A stretch of DNA of 6,647 nt from an uncultured bacterium (GCA_905215945.1 CAJMRZ010000087.1:1-6647); one strand, 5' to 3'. Positions 1 to 6,070 are shown, numbered from the stretch's first letter. Program-made: numbers and translations. The notes: generated by a model from the letters alone, not told the origin.

Positions 1-14
1 CCCTTCGGATCATG

Positions 15-45
15 TGATCCCTTAGGGACGGAGGAAAAGGGATCA
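15..45 (+). repeat. Hairpin repeat with GGGACGG loop
   Basis: A perfect 9-bp inverted repeat, TGATCCCTT at 15-23 and AAGGGATCA at 37-45, encloses a 13-base loop (24-36) containing AGGGACGG. GTTTT follows at 46-50, so it could act as a weak terminator for a gene lying before the window. A second small dyad, GGATCA/TGATCC, overlaps it at 7-20. The layout of a stem around a GGGAC(A/G)G-containing loop is the same as in the intergenic hairpins at 3327, 3698 and 6001-6097. I therefore treat it as a member of one dispersed repeat family. The structure is read directly from the sequence; the family membership and any function are inference. Confidence 0.55.
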
Positions 46-85
46 GTTTTGCCTGAGGGGCTGCTGAAGACTTTGTCCTGCTTAG

Positions 86-115
86 GCTGCGGGCGTCGCC
101 CACCGCAGCGACGCC
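86..115 (+). promoter_or_regulatory. Two overlapping, mutually exclusive dyads upstream of the U32 gene
   Basis: GCTGCGG (86-92) pairs with CCGCAGC (103-109), and GGCGTCGC (92-99) pairs with GCGACGCC (108-115). The two stems share bases 92 and 108-109, so they cannot form together. They end two bases before a TATACT box. In DNA they could be an operator overlapping the -35 region. In RNA they could only matter if transcription starts further upstream. The pairing is seen; the role is inference. Confidence 0.35.
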
Positions 116-117
116 AC

Positions 118-123
118 TATACT
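118..123 (+). promoter_or_regulatory. Possible -10 box of the U32-RluA operon
   Basis: TATACT matches the sigma-70-type -10 consensus in five of six positions and would place a transcript start near base 130, giving a leader of about 25 bases before the ATG at 156. No good -35 hexamer lies 16-18 bases upstream; that stretch is GC-rich and lies within the dyads at 86-115. This is a weak prediction. Confidence 0.3.
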
Positions 124-143
124 TTTGAGTGTCTGAGCATTTT

Positions 144-149
144 GAAAGG
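144..149 (+). promoter_or_regulatory. Ribosome binding site that decides the U32 start
   Basis: GAAAGG lies six bases before the ATG at 156, which is normal Shine-Dalgarno spacing. The alternative in-frame GTG at 129 would put this motif inside the coding region and has no comparable motif ahead of it. The same GAAAGG motif, seven bases before its start, serves the next gene. Confidence 0.65.
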
Positions 150-155
150 CAGGAT

Positions 156-2651
156 ATGACCGCAACCGCCAGTCGAACCACCAATCGCAGACCCGAGCTC
201 TTGGCCCCCGCCGGAGGCCCGGAGCCCTTTGCCGCCGCGCTCGCTGCCGGGGCAGACGCCATCTACTGCGGCATGGGCAGCTTCAACGCCCGCCGCAAGG
301 CAACCAACTTTACCGACGAGGCCTTTGAGCAAGCCTGCCGCGCCGCGCATCTAGCCGGGTCGCGCGTCTACGTCACGGTAAACATCGTCATCAAGCAGTC
401 CGAGATGAGCGATGCGCTGCAGCTCATCCATCGCTGCTCCACGCTGGGCGCCGACGCCTTCATCATCCAGGACTGGGGCCTGTTCTTTGAGGTCAAGCGC
501 ACCATGCCCGGCATCGAGACGCACATCTCGACCCAGGCGAACATCCATGATGACCGCGGAACGCTTTGGTGCCACGAGCAGGGCGCCGACCGCGTGACCC
601 TCTCGCGCGAGCTCTCCATCGACGAGATCGCCGTCATTCACAACGCCGCGCCCGATGTCGACCTCGAGGTCTTTAGCCACGGCGCCATCTGCTTTTGCTA
701 CTCGGGCCTGTGCCTGCTGTCGAGCTTTGCCATGGCGGGCCGCTCGGCCAACCGCGGCATGTGCGCTCAACCCTGTCGCCTGCCTTACGAGCTGATCGAC
801 GAGAACGGCCGCTCGCTCTCCCCTGCCGGTCGCGAGCGCGCGCTGTGCCCGCGCGACACCAACACGTCGCAGCTTGTTCGCCGTCTGTATGACGCCGGTG
901 CCGCATCGCTCAAGCTCGAGGGCCGCATGAAGGCTCCCGATTACGTGTATTCCATCGTCGACGTGTATCGTCATCAGATTGATGACATGCTGGCCGATGT
1001 TTCGACCTCCAAGGATGAGGATGCAGCCCGCCAGCGACAGCTCAAGCGCTGCTTTAACCGCGACTTTACGCACGCCTACCAAGACGGTACCTCGGGCGAC
1101 GAGATGATGAGCTACGAGCGCTCCAACAACCGCGGCCAGATTGTGGGCACGGTGCTGGGCAGCCGCCTGGCCAACCGCGATGTACGCGGACTCAAGCCCG
1201 ACGATCGCCGTCGCCGCGCCGCCATCGCCCGCATTGAGCTGTTTGAGCCCGTGGGCAAGGGCGACCTGCTGGAGCTTCGTCACGATAACGAGTTTGACCA
1301 GTTCCTGACCACCATTGCCGCCGATGATGCCGCTGCCGGCGATGTTATCGAGTGTCGCGTGCCCCGTAGCATGCCCGAGGGCTGCCGCGTGCGCGTGATT
1401 CGAAGCCAGCGCGCCATTGACGCCGCCGGGGCTGCGCTCAAACGCGATGTGCTGCGCCGCCGCGCCGTAGACGTGTCCGTTGTGGCGCGTCTGGGCGAGC
1501 CGTTTGCCGTTACGCTCACCTGTTGCGACGATCCTTCGCTTACGGCCACGGCCACGGGCTTTACCGTCGAGGCTGCCAAGACCCGCGCCGTCGAGGCATC
1601 CGATCTGGTTGAGCACGTCGGGCGCATGGGCTCCTCTCCCTTTGAGGCCGCAAGCTTTAACGTTTCGCTCGACGCCGGCTGCGGTATGGGCTTTTCCGCC
1701 GTGCACAAGGTGCGCGCCGCCGCTTGTAAGGCGCTGGAAGAGGCCATTCTGGCACCGTACGAGGAGCGCGCGAAAACGCTCGAGCTGCCGGCGATTGTAA
1801 CCAGTGATTCCCGCCCCGCGCCCGAGCACTACCGCGATGAGCCGCAGATCTGCGCCACCGTCACCTCGCTCGAGGCCGCCGAGGCCGCTCGCGCCGAGGG
1901 TGTTACGCGCATCTACATGACCACCGACGCGCTCGATGCGGCCGAGCTCTCCCCCGCCGATGCATTTGAGCAGGGCATCGTACCCGTGCTCGACGAGGTC
2001 TGCCGCGCCGTTGACCACGAGCGCGTCGATCCTTGGATCAATGCCGGAGCCACCGTCGCCGTCGGCAATATCTCCGAGCTCGCCGTAGCCGCTCATGCCG
2101 GCGCCACGGCCGAGATTCGCTCTTGCCTGCCGGTGCACAACACGCCCTGCATGGAGGCGCTTGCCGGGCGCGGAGCCGGTGCGTTTTGGCTCTCGCCCGA
2201 GATCACGCTCGACGAGATTGTCTCGCTCGGCGCCGCCGCGCCCGCGGCTCTGGGCATCACCGTCTTTGGCCGCCCGCGCGTCATGACAAGCGAGCATTGC
2301 ATTCTGCAGGTTGCCAACGGCTGCATCCGCGATTGCGCCAACTGCCGCCTGCGTGCCCGCAAGCTCTCGCTCAAGAATATCGACGGAAAGGTCATGCCGG
2401 TGCGTACCGACATCCACGGCCGCTCACGCCTGTACGACGCCTACCCCATCGACCTCACGCCTCAGGTTCCTCAGCTGCTCGATGCCGGCGTGCGTCGTCT
2501 CATGGTGGACGGAACGCTGCTCGAGACGGATGAGATCGCCCGTGCCGTCGCTCGCGTCCGTCGCGCCGTCGAAGCAGCACAGGCCGGCCGCAAGCCCGCC
2601 GCCCGCCTGCGCGGGGCGACTTCGGGCTGCATGTTTGTGGGAATTAGCTAA
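156..2651 (+). CDS. Peptidase U32 family protein, probable RNA hydroxylation enzyme (RlhA/TrhP-like)
   Basis: This 831-residue protein belongs to the U32 family. The family is named for collagenase-like peptidases, but characterised bacterial members (RlhA on 23S rRNA, TrhP on tRNA U34) support RNA hydroxylation. The N-terminus has the family opening PELLAPAG followed by a barrel-like stretch. The signature region runs from EVFSHG (171-176) through C179, C181 and C186 to C203 and C207 (GMCAQPCR). FNRDFT (300-305) and NNRGQIVG (324-331) resemble the DUF3656-type middle domain of RlhA-like proteins. A C-terminal region carries a second cysteine group, C715, C723, C727 and C730, followed by a G-K-V-M-P-V segment as in long U32 proteins. 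I infer that the two groups may bind iron-sulfur clusters. At 831 residues it is longer than E. coli RlhA (about 650), so the exact substrate is uncertain. The ATG at 156 is preferred over the GTG at 129 because of the ribosome binding site. No signal peptide or membrane segment is evident, so it is probably cytoplasmic. It is the first gene of an apparent two-gene operon. Confidence 0.88.
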   Translation: MTATASRTTNRRPELLAPAGGPEPFAAALAAGADAIYCGMGSFNARRKATNFTDEAFEQACRAAHLAGSRVYVTVNIVIKQSEMSDALQLIHRCSTLGADAFIIQDWGLFFEVKRTMPGIETHISTQANIHDDRGTLWCHEQGADRVTLSRELSIDEIAVIHNAAPDVDLEVFSHGAICFCYSGLCLLSSFAMAGRSANRGMCAQPCRLPYELIDENGRSLSPAGRERALCPRDTNTSQLVRRLYDAGAASLKLEGRMKAPDYVYSIVDVYRHQIDDMLADVSTSKDEDAARQRQLKRCFNRDFTHAYQDGTSGDEMMSYERSNNRGQIVGTVLGSRLANRDVRGLKPDDRRRRAAIARIELFEPVGKGDLLELRHDNEFDQFLTTIAADDAAAGDVIECRVPRSMPEGCRVRVIRSQRAIDAAGAALKRDVLRRRAVDVSVVARLGEPFAVTLTCCDDPSLTATATGFTVEAAKTRAVEASDLVEHVGRMGSSPFEAASFNVSLDAGCGMGFSAVHKVRAAACKALEEAILAPYEERAKTLELPAIVTSDSRPAPEHYRDEPQICATVTSLEAAEAARAEGVTRIYMTTDALDAAELSPADAFEQGIVPVLDEVCRAVDHERVDPWINAGATVAVGNISELAVAAHAGATAEIRSCLPVHNTPCMEALAGRGAGAFWLSPEITLDEIVSLGAAAPAALGITVFGRPRVMTSEHCILQVANGCIRDCANCRLRARKLSLKNIDGKVMPVRTDIHGRSRLYDAYPIDLTPQVPQLLDAGVRRLMVDGTLLETDEIARAVARVRRAVEAAQAGRKPAARLRGATSGCMFVGIS

Positions 2652-2666
2652 CCGAAAGGCTTACAC

Positions 2667-3326
2667 GTGAACGAAGAACCTCAAGTCCTCTACTGCGACG
2701 CCTGGCTTATGGCCATCGACAAGCCCGCCGGCATGATCGTCCACGGCGACGGCACCGGCGAGCGCACGCTCACCGACTACGCCAGCGACCTGCTGCTGGC
2801 GATGGGCGACGGCTTTGCCGCGACCGACATGCAGCCGCTCAACCGCCTGGACCGCAACACCACCGGCGTGGTGTTGTTCTCGCTCGACAAGCAGACGCAG
2901 CCCGCTTTTGACCAGATGGTCATCGACCACGCATTCGAAAAGCACTATCTGGCGCTGGCCGAGGGCAAGATCGACTGGAACGAGAAGCTCATCGACAAGC
3001 CCATCGCCCGCGACCGTCACGACAGCCGAAAGATGCGCGTCGGCGCCAGCGGCAAGCCGTCTCAAACTCGCGTGAAGGTGCTCAAACGTCTTAAGAGCCG
3101 TCGTGGCCTGCCCGCGCGCTCGTATATCGATGTCGAGTTGCTCACCGGCCGCAAGCACCAAATCCGTGTGCACCTGGCAAGCGAGCATCATCCCCTGGTT
3201 GGCGACGACCTGTACGGAACGCCGCGCCCCTGCGGCCTGATGCTCCACGCCCACAGCGTGTCCTTTACGCATCCCGTAACCGGCGAGCACATCCACATCG
3301 AAGCCCCCTGCCCCTGGGAGCCCTAA
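2667..3326 (+). CDS. RluA-family RNA pseudouridine synthase
   Basis: This 219-residue enzyme should convert uridine to pseudouridine in rRNA or tRNA. All core motifs are visible: IDKPAGMIVH (17-26), the catalytic loop NRLDRNTTG with Asp62, KHYLALAEG (92-100), GRKHQIRVHLA (161-171) and a closing LHAHSVSFTHPVTGE segment. There is no N-terminal S4 RNA-binding domain, and the length equals the short RluA type rather than the roughly 300-residue RluC/RluD type. Two family-typical residues differ: Asn59 replaces the usual His of HRLD, and Lys163 replaces the Thr of GRTHQIR. The catalytic Asp and the Arg after it are intact, so I expect an active enzyme. The start is GTG, supported by GAAAGG (2654-2659) seven bases upstream. 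Only 15 bases separate it from the U32 stop, which indicates co-transcription. The target site (for example 23S rRNA or tRNA U32) cannot be read from the sequence. Confidence 0.92.
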   Translation: MNEEPQVLYCDAWLMAIDKPAGMIVHGDGTGERTLTDYASDLLLAMGDGFAATDMQPLNRLDRNTTGVVLFSLDKQTQPAFDQMVIDHAFEKHYLALAEGKIDWNEKLIDKPIARDRHDSRKMRVGASGKPSQTRVKVLKRLKSRRGLPARSYIDVELLTGRKHQIRVHLASEHHPLVGDDLYGTPRPCGLMLHAHSVSFTHPVTGEHIHIEAPCPWEP

Positions 3327-3365
3327 ACCACCACAATCGGGACAGGCACCTTTGTGGTGGTTTTG
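3327..3365 (+). repeat. ACCACC hairpin repeat, copy 1, abutting the RluA stop codon
   Basis: ACCACCACAA (3327-3336) pairs perfectly with TTGTGGTGGT (3352-3361) around a 15-base loop containing CGGGACAGGCACC. The stem starts at the base right after the TAA stop and is followed by TTTTG, so it may also act as a modest terminator for the U32-RluA operon. Aligned without gaps, it matches 3698-3736 at 35 of 39 positions in the same orientation. It belongs with the other hairpins that carry a GGGAC core in the loop. Function beyond possible termination is unknown. Confidence 0.75.
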
Positions 3366-3394
3366 CCGCAATGGCTCAGCCGCGGTCCCAAAAC

Positions 3395-3451
3395 GTCTCG
3401 ATCTGTAACAGTTAGAGCCCATTTTCCGGTCGGTCTGTTACAGATCGAGAC
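3395..3451. repeat. Long palindrome, array unit 1
   Basis: A perfect 17-bp inverted repeat has its left arm, GTCTCGATCTGTAACAG, at 3395-3411 and its right arm at 3435-3451. The 23-base spacer contains GCCCA, TTTT and CGGTC. It is the best preserved of three related units whose left arms start at 3396, 3476 and 3557 (counted from the shared TCTC). It could form a strong hairpin in RNA or be a palindromic protein-binding or mobile repeat. No T-tract follows, so it is not a classic terminator. Confidence 0.8.
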
Positions 3452-3475
3452 ATTCGAATCCCCCTTAAGGGAAAA

Positions 3476-3530
3476 TCTCAATCTGTAACAATAACTCGGC
3501 AAAATCGGTCCCAGATGTTACAGATTGAGA
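3476..3530. repeat. Long palindrome, array unit 2
   Basis: TCTCAATCTGTAACA (3476-3490) pairs perfectly with TGTTACAGATTGAGA (3516-3530) over 15 bp, with a 25-base spacer ending in CGGTCCCAGA. Compared with unit 1, a G in the left arm has become A and the facing C in the right arm has become T. The pairing is therefore kept by a matched double change. The spacer is much more diverged than the arms. Confidence 0.8.
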
Positions 3531-3556
3531 CAAAGGGACGGCGCGGCTCGGAAGTA

Positions 3557-3611
3557 TCTCGATCTGTAACACCTAGCCCACTTTTAACGGTCTAGTTGTT
3601 ACAGACTTAGA
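3557..3611. repeat. Long palindrome, array unit 3 (partly decayed)
   Basis: The left arm, TCTCGATCTGTAACA (3557-3571), is identical to that of unit 1. The right arm (3597-3611) reads TGTTACAGACTTAGA, so 12 of 15 positions pair and three neighbouring positions are unpaired. The spacer resembles that of unit 1, with TAG, CCCA, TTTT and CGGTC in the same order. This looks like an older or eroding copy of the same element. Confidence 0.72.
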
Positions 3612-3628
3612 CAAAACCGGTAGACAAC

Positions 3629-3665
3629 AAAAGCGGCAACGCCCGTAATGGACGTTGCCGCTTTT
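3629..3665. terminator. Bidirectional Rho-independent terminator between convergent operons
   Basis: AAAAGCGGCAACG (3629-3641) pairs perfectly with CGTTGCCGCTTTT (3653-3665) around an 11-base loop. The A-tract and T-tract ends give a GC-rich stem followed by U residues on both strands. It can therefore stop the plus-strand U32-RluA transcript and the minus-strand oxidoreductase-DeoR transcript, whose last stop codon is about 92 bases away. This is the strongest terminator in the gap at 3327-3757. Confidence 0.85.
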
Positions 3666-3697
3666 CTATTGAGAAAACTACTCGGTTTTCGTTACTA

Positions 3698-3736
3698 ACC
3701 ACCACAGCGGGGACAGGCACCTTTGTGGTGGCTTTG
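3698..3736 (+). repeat. ACCACC hairpin repeat, copy 2, beyond the DeoR stop codon
   Basis: CCACCACA (3699-3706) pairs with TGTGGTGG (3724-3731) around a 17-base loop holding GGGGACAGGCACC. It lies in the same orientation as copy 1 at 3327-3365 and differs at four of 39 positions, three of them within the loop or at its edge. Read on the minus strand it comes 21 bases after the DeoR stop codon but lacks a following T-tract, so it is a poor terminator in that direction. Confidence 0.72.
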
Positions 3737-3757
3737 GCCTTGTCCTGTCCCCTGTCG

Positions 3758-4504
3758 CTAGACCGTAATGACGTTATCCATCGACTGGTACTTGGCGGAT
3801 ACCTCGCCCGCAGTGATGATCGTTGCATCGCGAAAGTCCGCGAACTTGACGGACGCCACCATGCCAAATTTACTGGCGTCTGAGATTACGAAGCGCTTGG
3901 CGGTATGGCGCATCGAGATACGCTTGACCTGCGCTTCCTCGATATCCGGTGTGGTGAAGCCCTGCTCGGCGGCAATGCCGTTAGAACCCCAAAAACCGCA
4001 ATTGAAGTTGTAGCGGTCTAGGGTTGCCAAGGCATCGGGGCCAACGAGCGCTTCGGTCTCGGGCTTGAGCTCGCCGCCCAGCACCACGGTGCGCATGCCG
4101 CGCAGAGCGAGGTGCTGAGCATGGAGCACAGAATCGGTCACATAGGTGACGCCCTCAAGGCGCGGAAGATGCTCGATGAGCTTGAGGGTCGTTGAGCCCG
4201 AATCGATGTACACAAAGCTCTCGGACTCCACCAGTGCCGCCGCGCGGGCGCAGATACGCTCCTTGTCGTCGTTATGGAGATCACTGCGCTCGCTGATCGT
4301 CAGGTCGCGCGTCACGTGCGCACGCTCCAGACTCGTCGCGCCTCCGTGCACCTTGGCGATACGGTGTGCACGGTCGAGCGCCTGCAGGTCGCGCCGAATG
4401 GTAGACGCCGTCACGCCCAGGGCTTCAGCAAGCTCAGGCACGGTAACCGAGCCGGCCTGCTGCACCATCGACACGATCGCGTTGAGCCTATCTTCCGCAA
4501 GCAT
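3758..4504 (-). CDS. DeoR/GlpR-family transcriptional regulator
   Basis: This 248-residue protein has the normal DeoR-family length and order. The N-terminal winged helix-turn-helix (about 1-56) includes VTVPELAEALGVTASTIRRD (20-39) and ends in the family hallmark KVHGGA (51-56). The C-terminal effector domain resembles ribose-5-phosphate isomerase and shows the phosphosugar-binding loop DSGSTT (101-106), TDS (123-125), GGEL (143-146) and the GF..PDIEEAQVKR segment. Such regulators usually repress sugar or polyol genes and release DNA when a phosphorylated sugar binds. The ATG start lies three bases after the stop of the oxidoreductase gene, and its ribosome binding site is inside that gene, so the two are probably translationally coupled. 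By context it likely controls the oxidoreductase operon, including itself. The specific sugar cannot be told. Confidence 0.93.
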   Translation of the reverse strand: MLAEDRLNAIVSMVQQAGSVTVPELAEALGVTASTIRRDLQALDRAHRIAKVHGGATSLERAHVTRDLTISERSDLHNDDKERICARAAALVESESFVYIDSGSTTLKLIEHLPRLEGVTYVTDSVLHAQHLALRGMRTVVLGGELKPETEALVGPDALATLDRYNFNCGFWGSNGIAAEQGFTTPDIEEAQVKRISMRHTAKRFVISDASKFGMVASVKFADFRDATIITAGEVSAKYQSMDNVITV

Positions 4505-4507
4505 CGC

Positions 4508-5587
4508 TTACTCCTCCTCGGGGTACACGACTCCCCAATCGGCGCGGAGCTTGGTCATAAGCTCCATAACATCGGAAGCATAGCCCAGAAGCTCGCGCTT
4601 CGAATCATCGCCGGCGACGGCCTTCTCCAGGTCGGCCATCTCGTAGCACAGTGCGTAGGCCTCGGTGCCAGCGTGGACCTCCTCACGGCGACCGTCAACA
4701 GTCCACACAATGGTCGCATGGTCGGCGCGCGGATACTCGTTGACCTCGATATAGCACTTGTCGAAACTGATGACCGAGCGCTTGGGCTGCTTGGAGTGGA
4801 GCGTAAGGCTCACGACGCCCAGCTGCTGCTCGGCATTACGGCAGACGATACCGCCCGCTACGTCGACACCGGTCTCACAGGTGTTGCCCAGCGAAACGAC
4901 CTCAGCGGGCTGACTTGCCATAAACAGGCGCATGACGGAGAGCGCATACACGCCAATATCGAGCATGGCGCCGCCGGCGAGACTACGGTTGTAGAACCGG
5001 TTGGTCAGGTCCCCGTACTCCTTATAGCTGCCAAAGTTGAGCTGGGCGAGGTTCATGCGACCAAAGTCGCCCGCATCCATGCGGCGGCGCAGCTCCTGAT
5101 ACAGCGGCATGTGAAGCACCGTGGTGGCGTCCATAAGGACCACGTTGTGCTCGTCGGCGATGGCACGGGCCTCGTCGAGCTCGGCGGAATTGAGGGTAAT
5201 GGCCTTTTCGCAGAGCACGTGCTTACCAGCTGCCAGAGCGGCTCGCAGGTAGGTGATATGAGTGTTGTGCGGCGTGGTGATATAGACTGCGTCAATGTTC
5301 GGATCGGCATAGAGGTCCTCGACCGTGTCATAGACCTTCTCGATGCCATACTGCTCGGCAAAAGCCTGGGCCTTGGACAGCGTACGGTTGGCGACACCCG
5401 CGAGCTTGCGGCCGGCCAGAGCGAGGGACTGGGCCATCTGGTTGGCGATAACGCCGCACCCGATCACAGCCCAACGAAGCTCGGGAGCCGTAAAAATATC
5501 GTCGGGGAACGGCTGATCCTGGACCGAGGCAAACGCCGCCTTTGCGGCTGCCTCGGCGTCGAGCGGAGCCTGTTTGGAATCTGCCAT
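4508..5587 (-). CDS. Gfo/Idh/MocA-family NAD(P)-dependent oxidoreductase
   Basis: This 359-residue enzyme is predicted to oxidise or reduce a sugar, inositol or related cyclic polyol with NAD(P). The N-terminal Rossmann fold begins with AVIGCGVIA (40-48, the GxGxxA motif). TTPHNTH (104-110) and VLCEKAITLN (124-133) follow; the usual EKP is EKA here, with Lys128 kept. The C-terminal substrate domain contains SLAGGAMLDIGVYAL (202-216), with Asp210 and a Tyr at 214 where many relatives have the catalytic His. About 37 residues precede the Rossmann fold. The start is nevertheless well supported by AGGAGG (5594-5599) six bases before the ATG. It is the first gene of a two-gene operon with the DeoR regulator. 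No transporter or kinase neighbours are present to reveal the substrate. Confidence 0.92.
   Translation of the reverse strand: MADSKQAPLDAEAAAKAAFASVQDQPFPDDIFTAPELRWAVIGCGVIANQMAQSLALAGRKLAGVANRTLSKAQAFAEQYGIEKVYDTVEDLYADPNIDAVYITTPHNTHITYLRAALAAGKHVLCEKAITLNSAELDEARAIADEHNVVLMDATTVLHMPLYQELRRRMDAGDFGRMNLAQLNFGSYKEYGDLTNRFYNRSLAGGAMLDIGVYALSVMRLFMASQPAEVVSLGNTCETGVDVAGGIVCRNAEQQLGVVSLTLHSKQPKRSVISFDKCYIEVNEYPRADHATIVWTVDGRREEVHAGTEAYALCYEMADLEKAVAGDDSKRELLGYASDVMELMTKLRADWGVVYPEEE
4511..4519 (-). promoter_or_regulatory. DeoR-gene ribosome binding site inside the oxidoreductase gene
   Basis: On the minus strand GAGGAGGAG lies six bases before the DeoR ATG and encodes the last Glu codons of the oxidoreductase. 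Ribosomes finishing the first gene would be delivered to this site, which points to coupled translation of enzyme and regulator. Confidence 0.7.
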
Positions 5588-5645
5588 GATGTGCCTCCTG
5601 AGTCATCGGAAGTCCTTCATTTCTAACAACCCTATAGTCGCACAA

Positions 5646-5768
5646 TTGCGCGCGTATCTGCTCGTGTTTGCGTATTTATTTGCTTATCGGTCATTATTTA
5701 GCCATAGTTGGCAGATGTTTGCGCGGCTATGCGCATTATCGCGCAAGGCTATGCGCGTAAATGCGCAT
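5646..5768. promoter_or_regulatory. Operator-like repeat cluster upstream of the oxidoreductase
   Basis: The heptamer TTGCGCG occurs at 5646-5652 and 5719-5725, and inverted as CGCGCAA at 5740-5746; the last two form a dyad with a 14-base spacer. GGCTATGCGC is repeated directly at 5725-5734 and 5747-5756, 22 bases or about two helical turns apart. The perfect palindrome ATGCGCAT lies at 5761-5768. A possible minus-strand -10 (GATAAT at 5740-5735) sits inside the cluster, but I see no good -35. The cluster starts about 60 bases before the oxidoreductase ATG, so it may be the control region, perhaps bound by the DeoR regulator. The repeats are seen; the function is inference. Confidence 0.4.
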
Positions 5769-5914
5769 GCGACGATCCTTGTGAAACATAAAGGGGCGGA
5801 ACACCAAAGCCCTAAAAGACAGACCCAGCTGTATTACTTCACCCCTCTGGGGGCATCAGACATCAAAGGATCGTCCCAAACTGCCGGCAAAAAGGGAACG
5901 CCCCTATGTGCCGA
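5769..5914. other. Gene-free stretch between operator cluster and hairpin cluster
   Basis: I see no credible gene here. The only long open frame running through it begins with a TTG inside the oxidoreductase gene, has no ribosome binding site, and encodes a protein of no recognisable kind. Small features are a CCCC/GGGG dyad near 5853-5863 and the distant complementary pair AGGGGCG (5792-5798) and CGCCCCT (5899-5905). Confidence 0.5.
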
Positions 5915-5937
5915 CACCTAGGGACAGTCCCTAAGTG
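5915..5937. repeat. Compact GGGACAGTCCC palindrome
   Basis: CAC-C-TAGGGAC (5915-5925) faces GTCCCTA-A-GTG (5927-5937) around a single base, A5926. Ten of 11 positions pair. The core contains GGGACAG, linking it to the other intergenic hairpins, although here the motif is in the stem rather than the loop. GTGCCG follows the unit and also occurs just before it at 5908. Confidence 0.55.
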
Positions 5938-5980
5938 CCGCTTTCGTTGAAGCCTATCCCAGATGGCCAGATATACAAAT

Positions 5981-5995
5981 CTAAAGACTGTCCCC
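5981..5995 (-). repeat. Degenerate GTCCC repeat unit without a stem
   Basis: This stretch, ending in GACTGTCCCC, resembles the 13-base loops TAAGTCTGTCCCC of the three hairpins that follow at 6001-6097, but no matching close-in arms are present. It is probably a decayed member of the cluster. Confidence 0.35.
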
Positions 5996-6000
5996 ATCAA

Positions 6001-6031
6001 CTAGCCGTTTAAGAACGTCCCCAACGACTAG
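6001..6031 (-). repeat. GTCCC-loop hairpin, cluster unit 1
   Basis: CTAGCCGTT (6001-6009) pairs with AACGACTAG (6023-6031), eight of nine positions, around the 13-base loop TAAGAACGTCCCC. On the minus strand the loop starts with GGGGAC. It shares two bases with the next unit. Confidence 0.6.
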
Positions 6032-6056
6032 TCATTTAAGTCTGTCCCCAATGACT
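6030..6056 (-). repeat. GTCCC-loop hairpin, cluster unit 2
   Basis: AGTCATT (6030-6036) pairs perfectly with AATGACT (6050-6056) around the 13-base loop TAAGTCTGTCCCC. On the minus strand the loop reads GGGGACAGACTTA, which matches the GGGACAG core in the loops of the ACCACC hairpins. Confidence 0.65.
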
Positions 6057-6070
6057 GCCAATCAACGGCC

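Noticed and set aside
351..2417. Long minus-strand open frame (688 codons) opposite the U32 gene
   Set aside because: It is a shadow frame in GC-rich coding DNA, with low-complexity Gly/Ala/Arg/His-rich translation, no family motifs and no ribosome binding site.
2661..3422. Minus-strand open frame of 253 codons opposite the pseudouridine synthase
   Set aside because: The plus-strand gene has all RluA motifs; the reverse frame has none and extends through the hairpin repeat.
3395..3611. CRISPR array
   Set aside because: There are only three units, the repeats are inverted arms rather than identical direct repeats around unique spacers, the spacers share sequence with each other, and no cas gene is nearby.
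3673..3690. Small hairpin GAAAAC/GTTTTC
   Set aside because: A 6-bp AT-rich stem with no T-tract beside a much stronger terminator is likely to occur by chance.
4274..5626. Plus-strand open frame of 450 codons opposite the DeoR and oxidoreductase genes
   Set aside because: It spans two well-supported minus-strand genes and shows no recognisable domain; it is the reverse shadow of their codon bias.
5588..5640. Promoter with TATAGG as -10 just upstream of the oxidoreductase (minus strand)
   Set aside because: No acceptable -35 lies at 16-18 bases and the hexamer match is weak, so I do not list it as a promoter.
5574..5921. Plus-strand 115-codon open frame in the intergenic region
   Set aside because: It starts with TTG inside the oxidoreductase gene, lacks a ribosome binding site, runs through operator-like and repeat DNA, and its product resembles nothing known.
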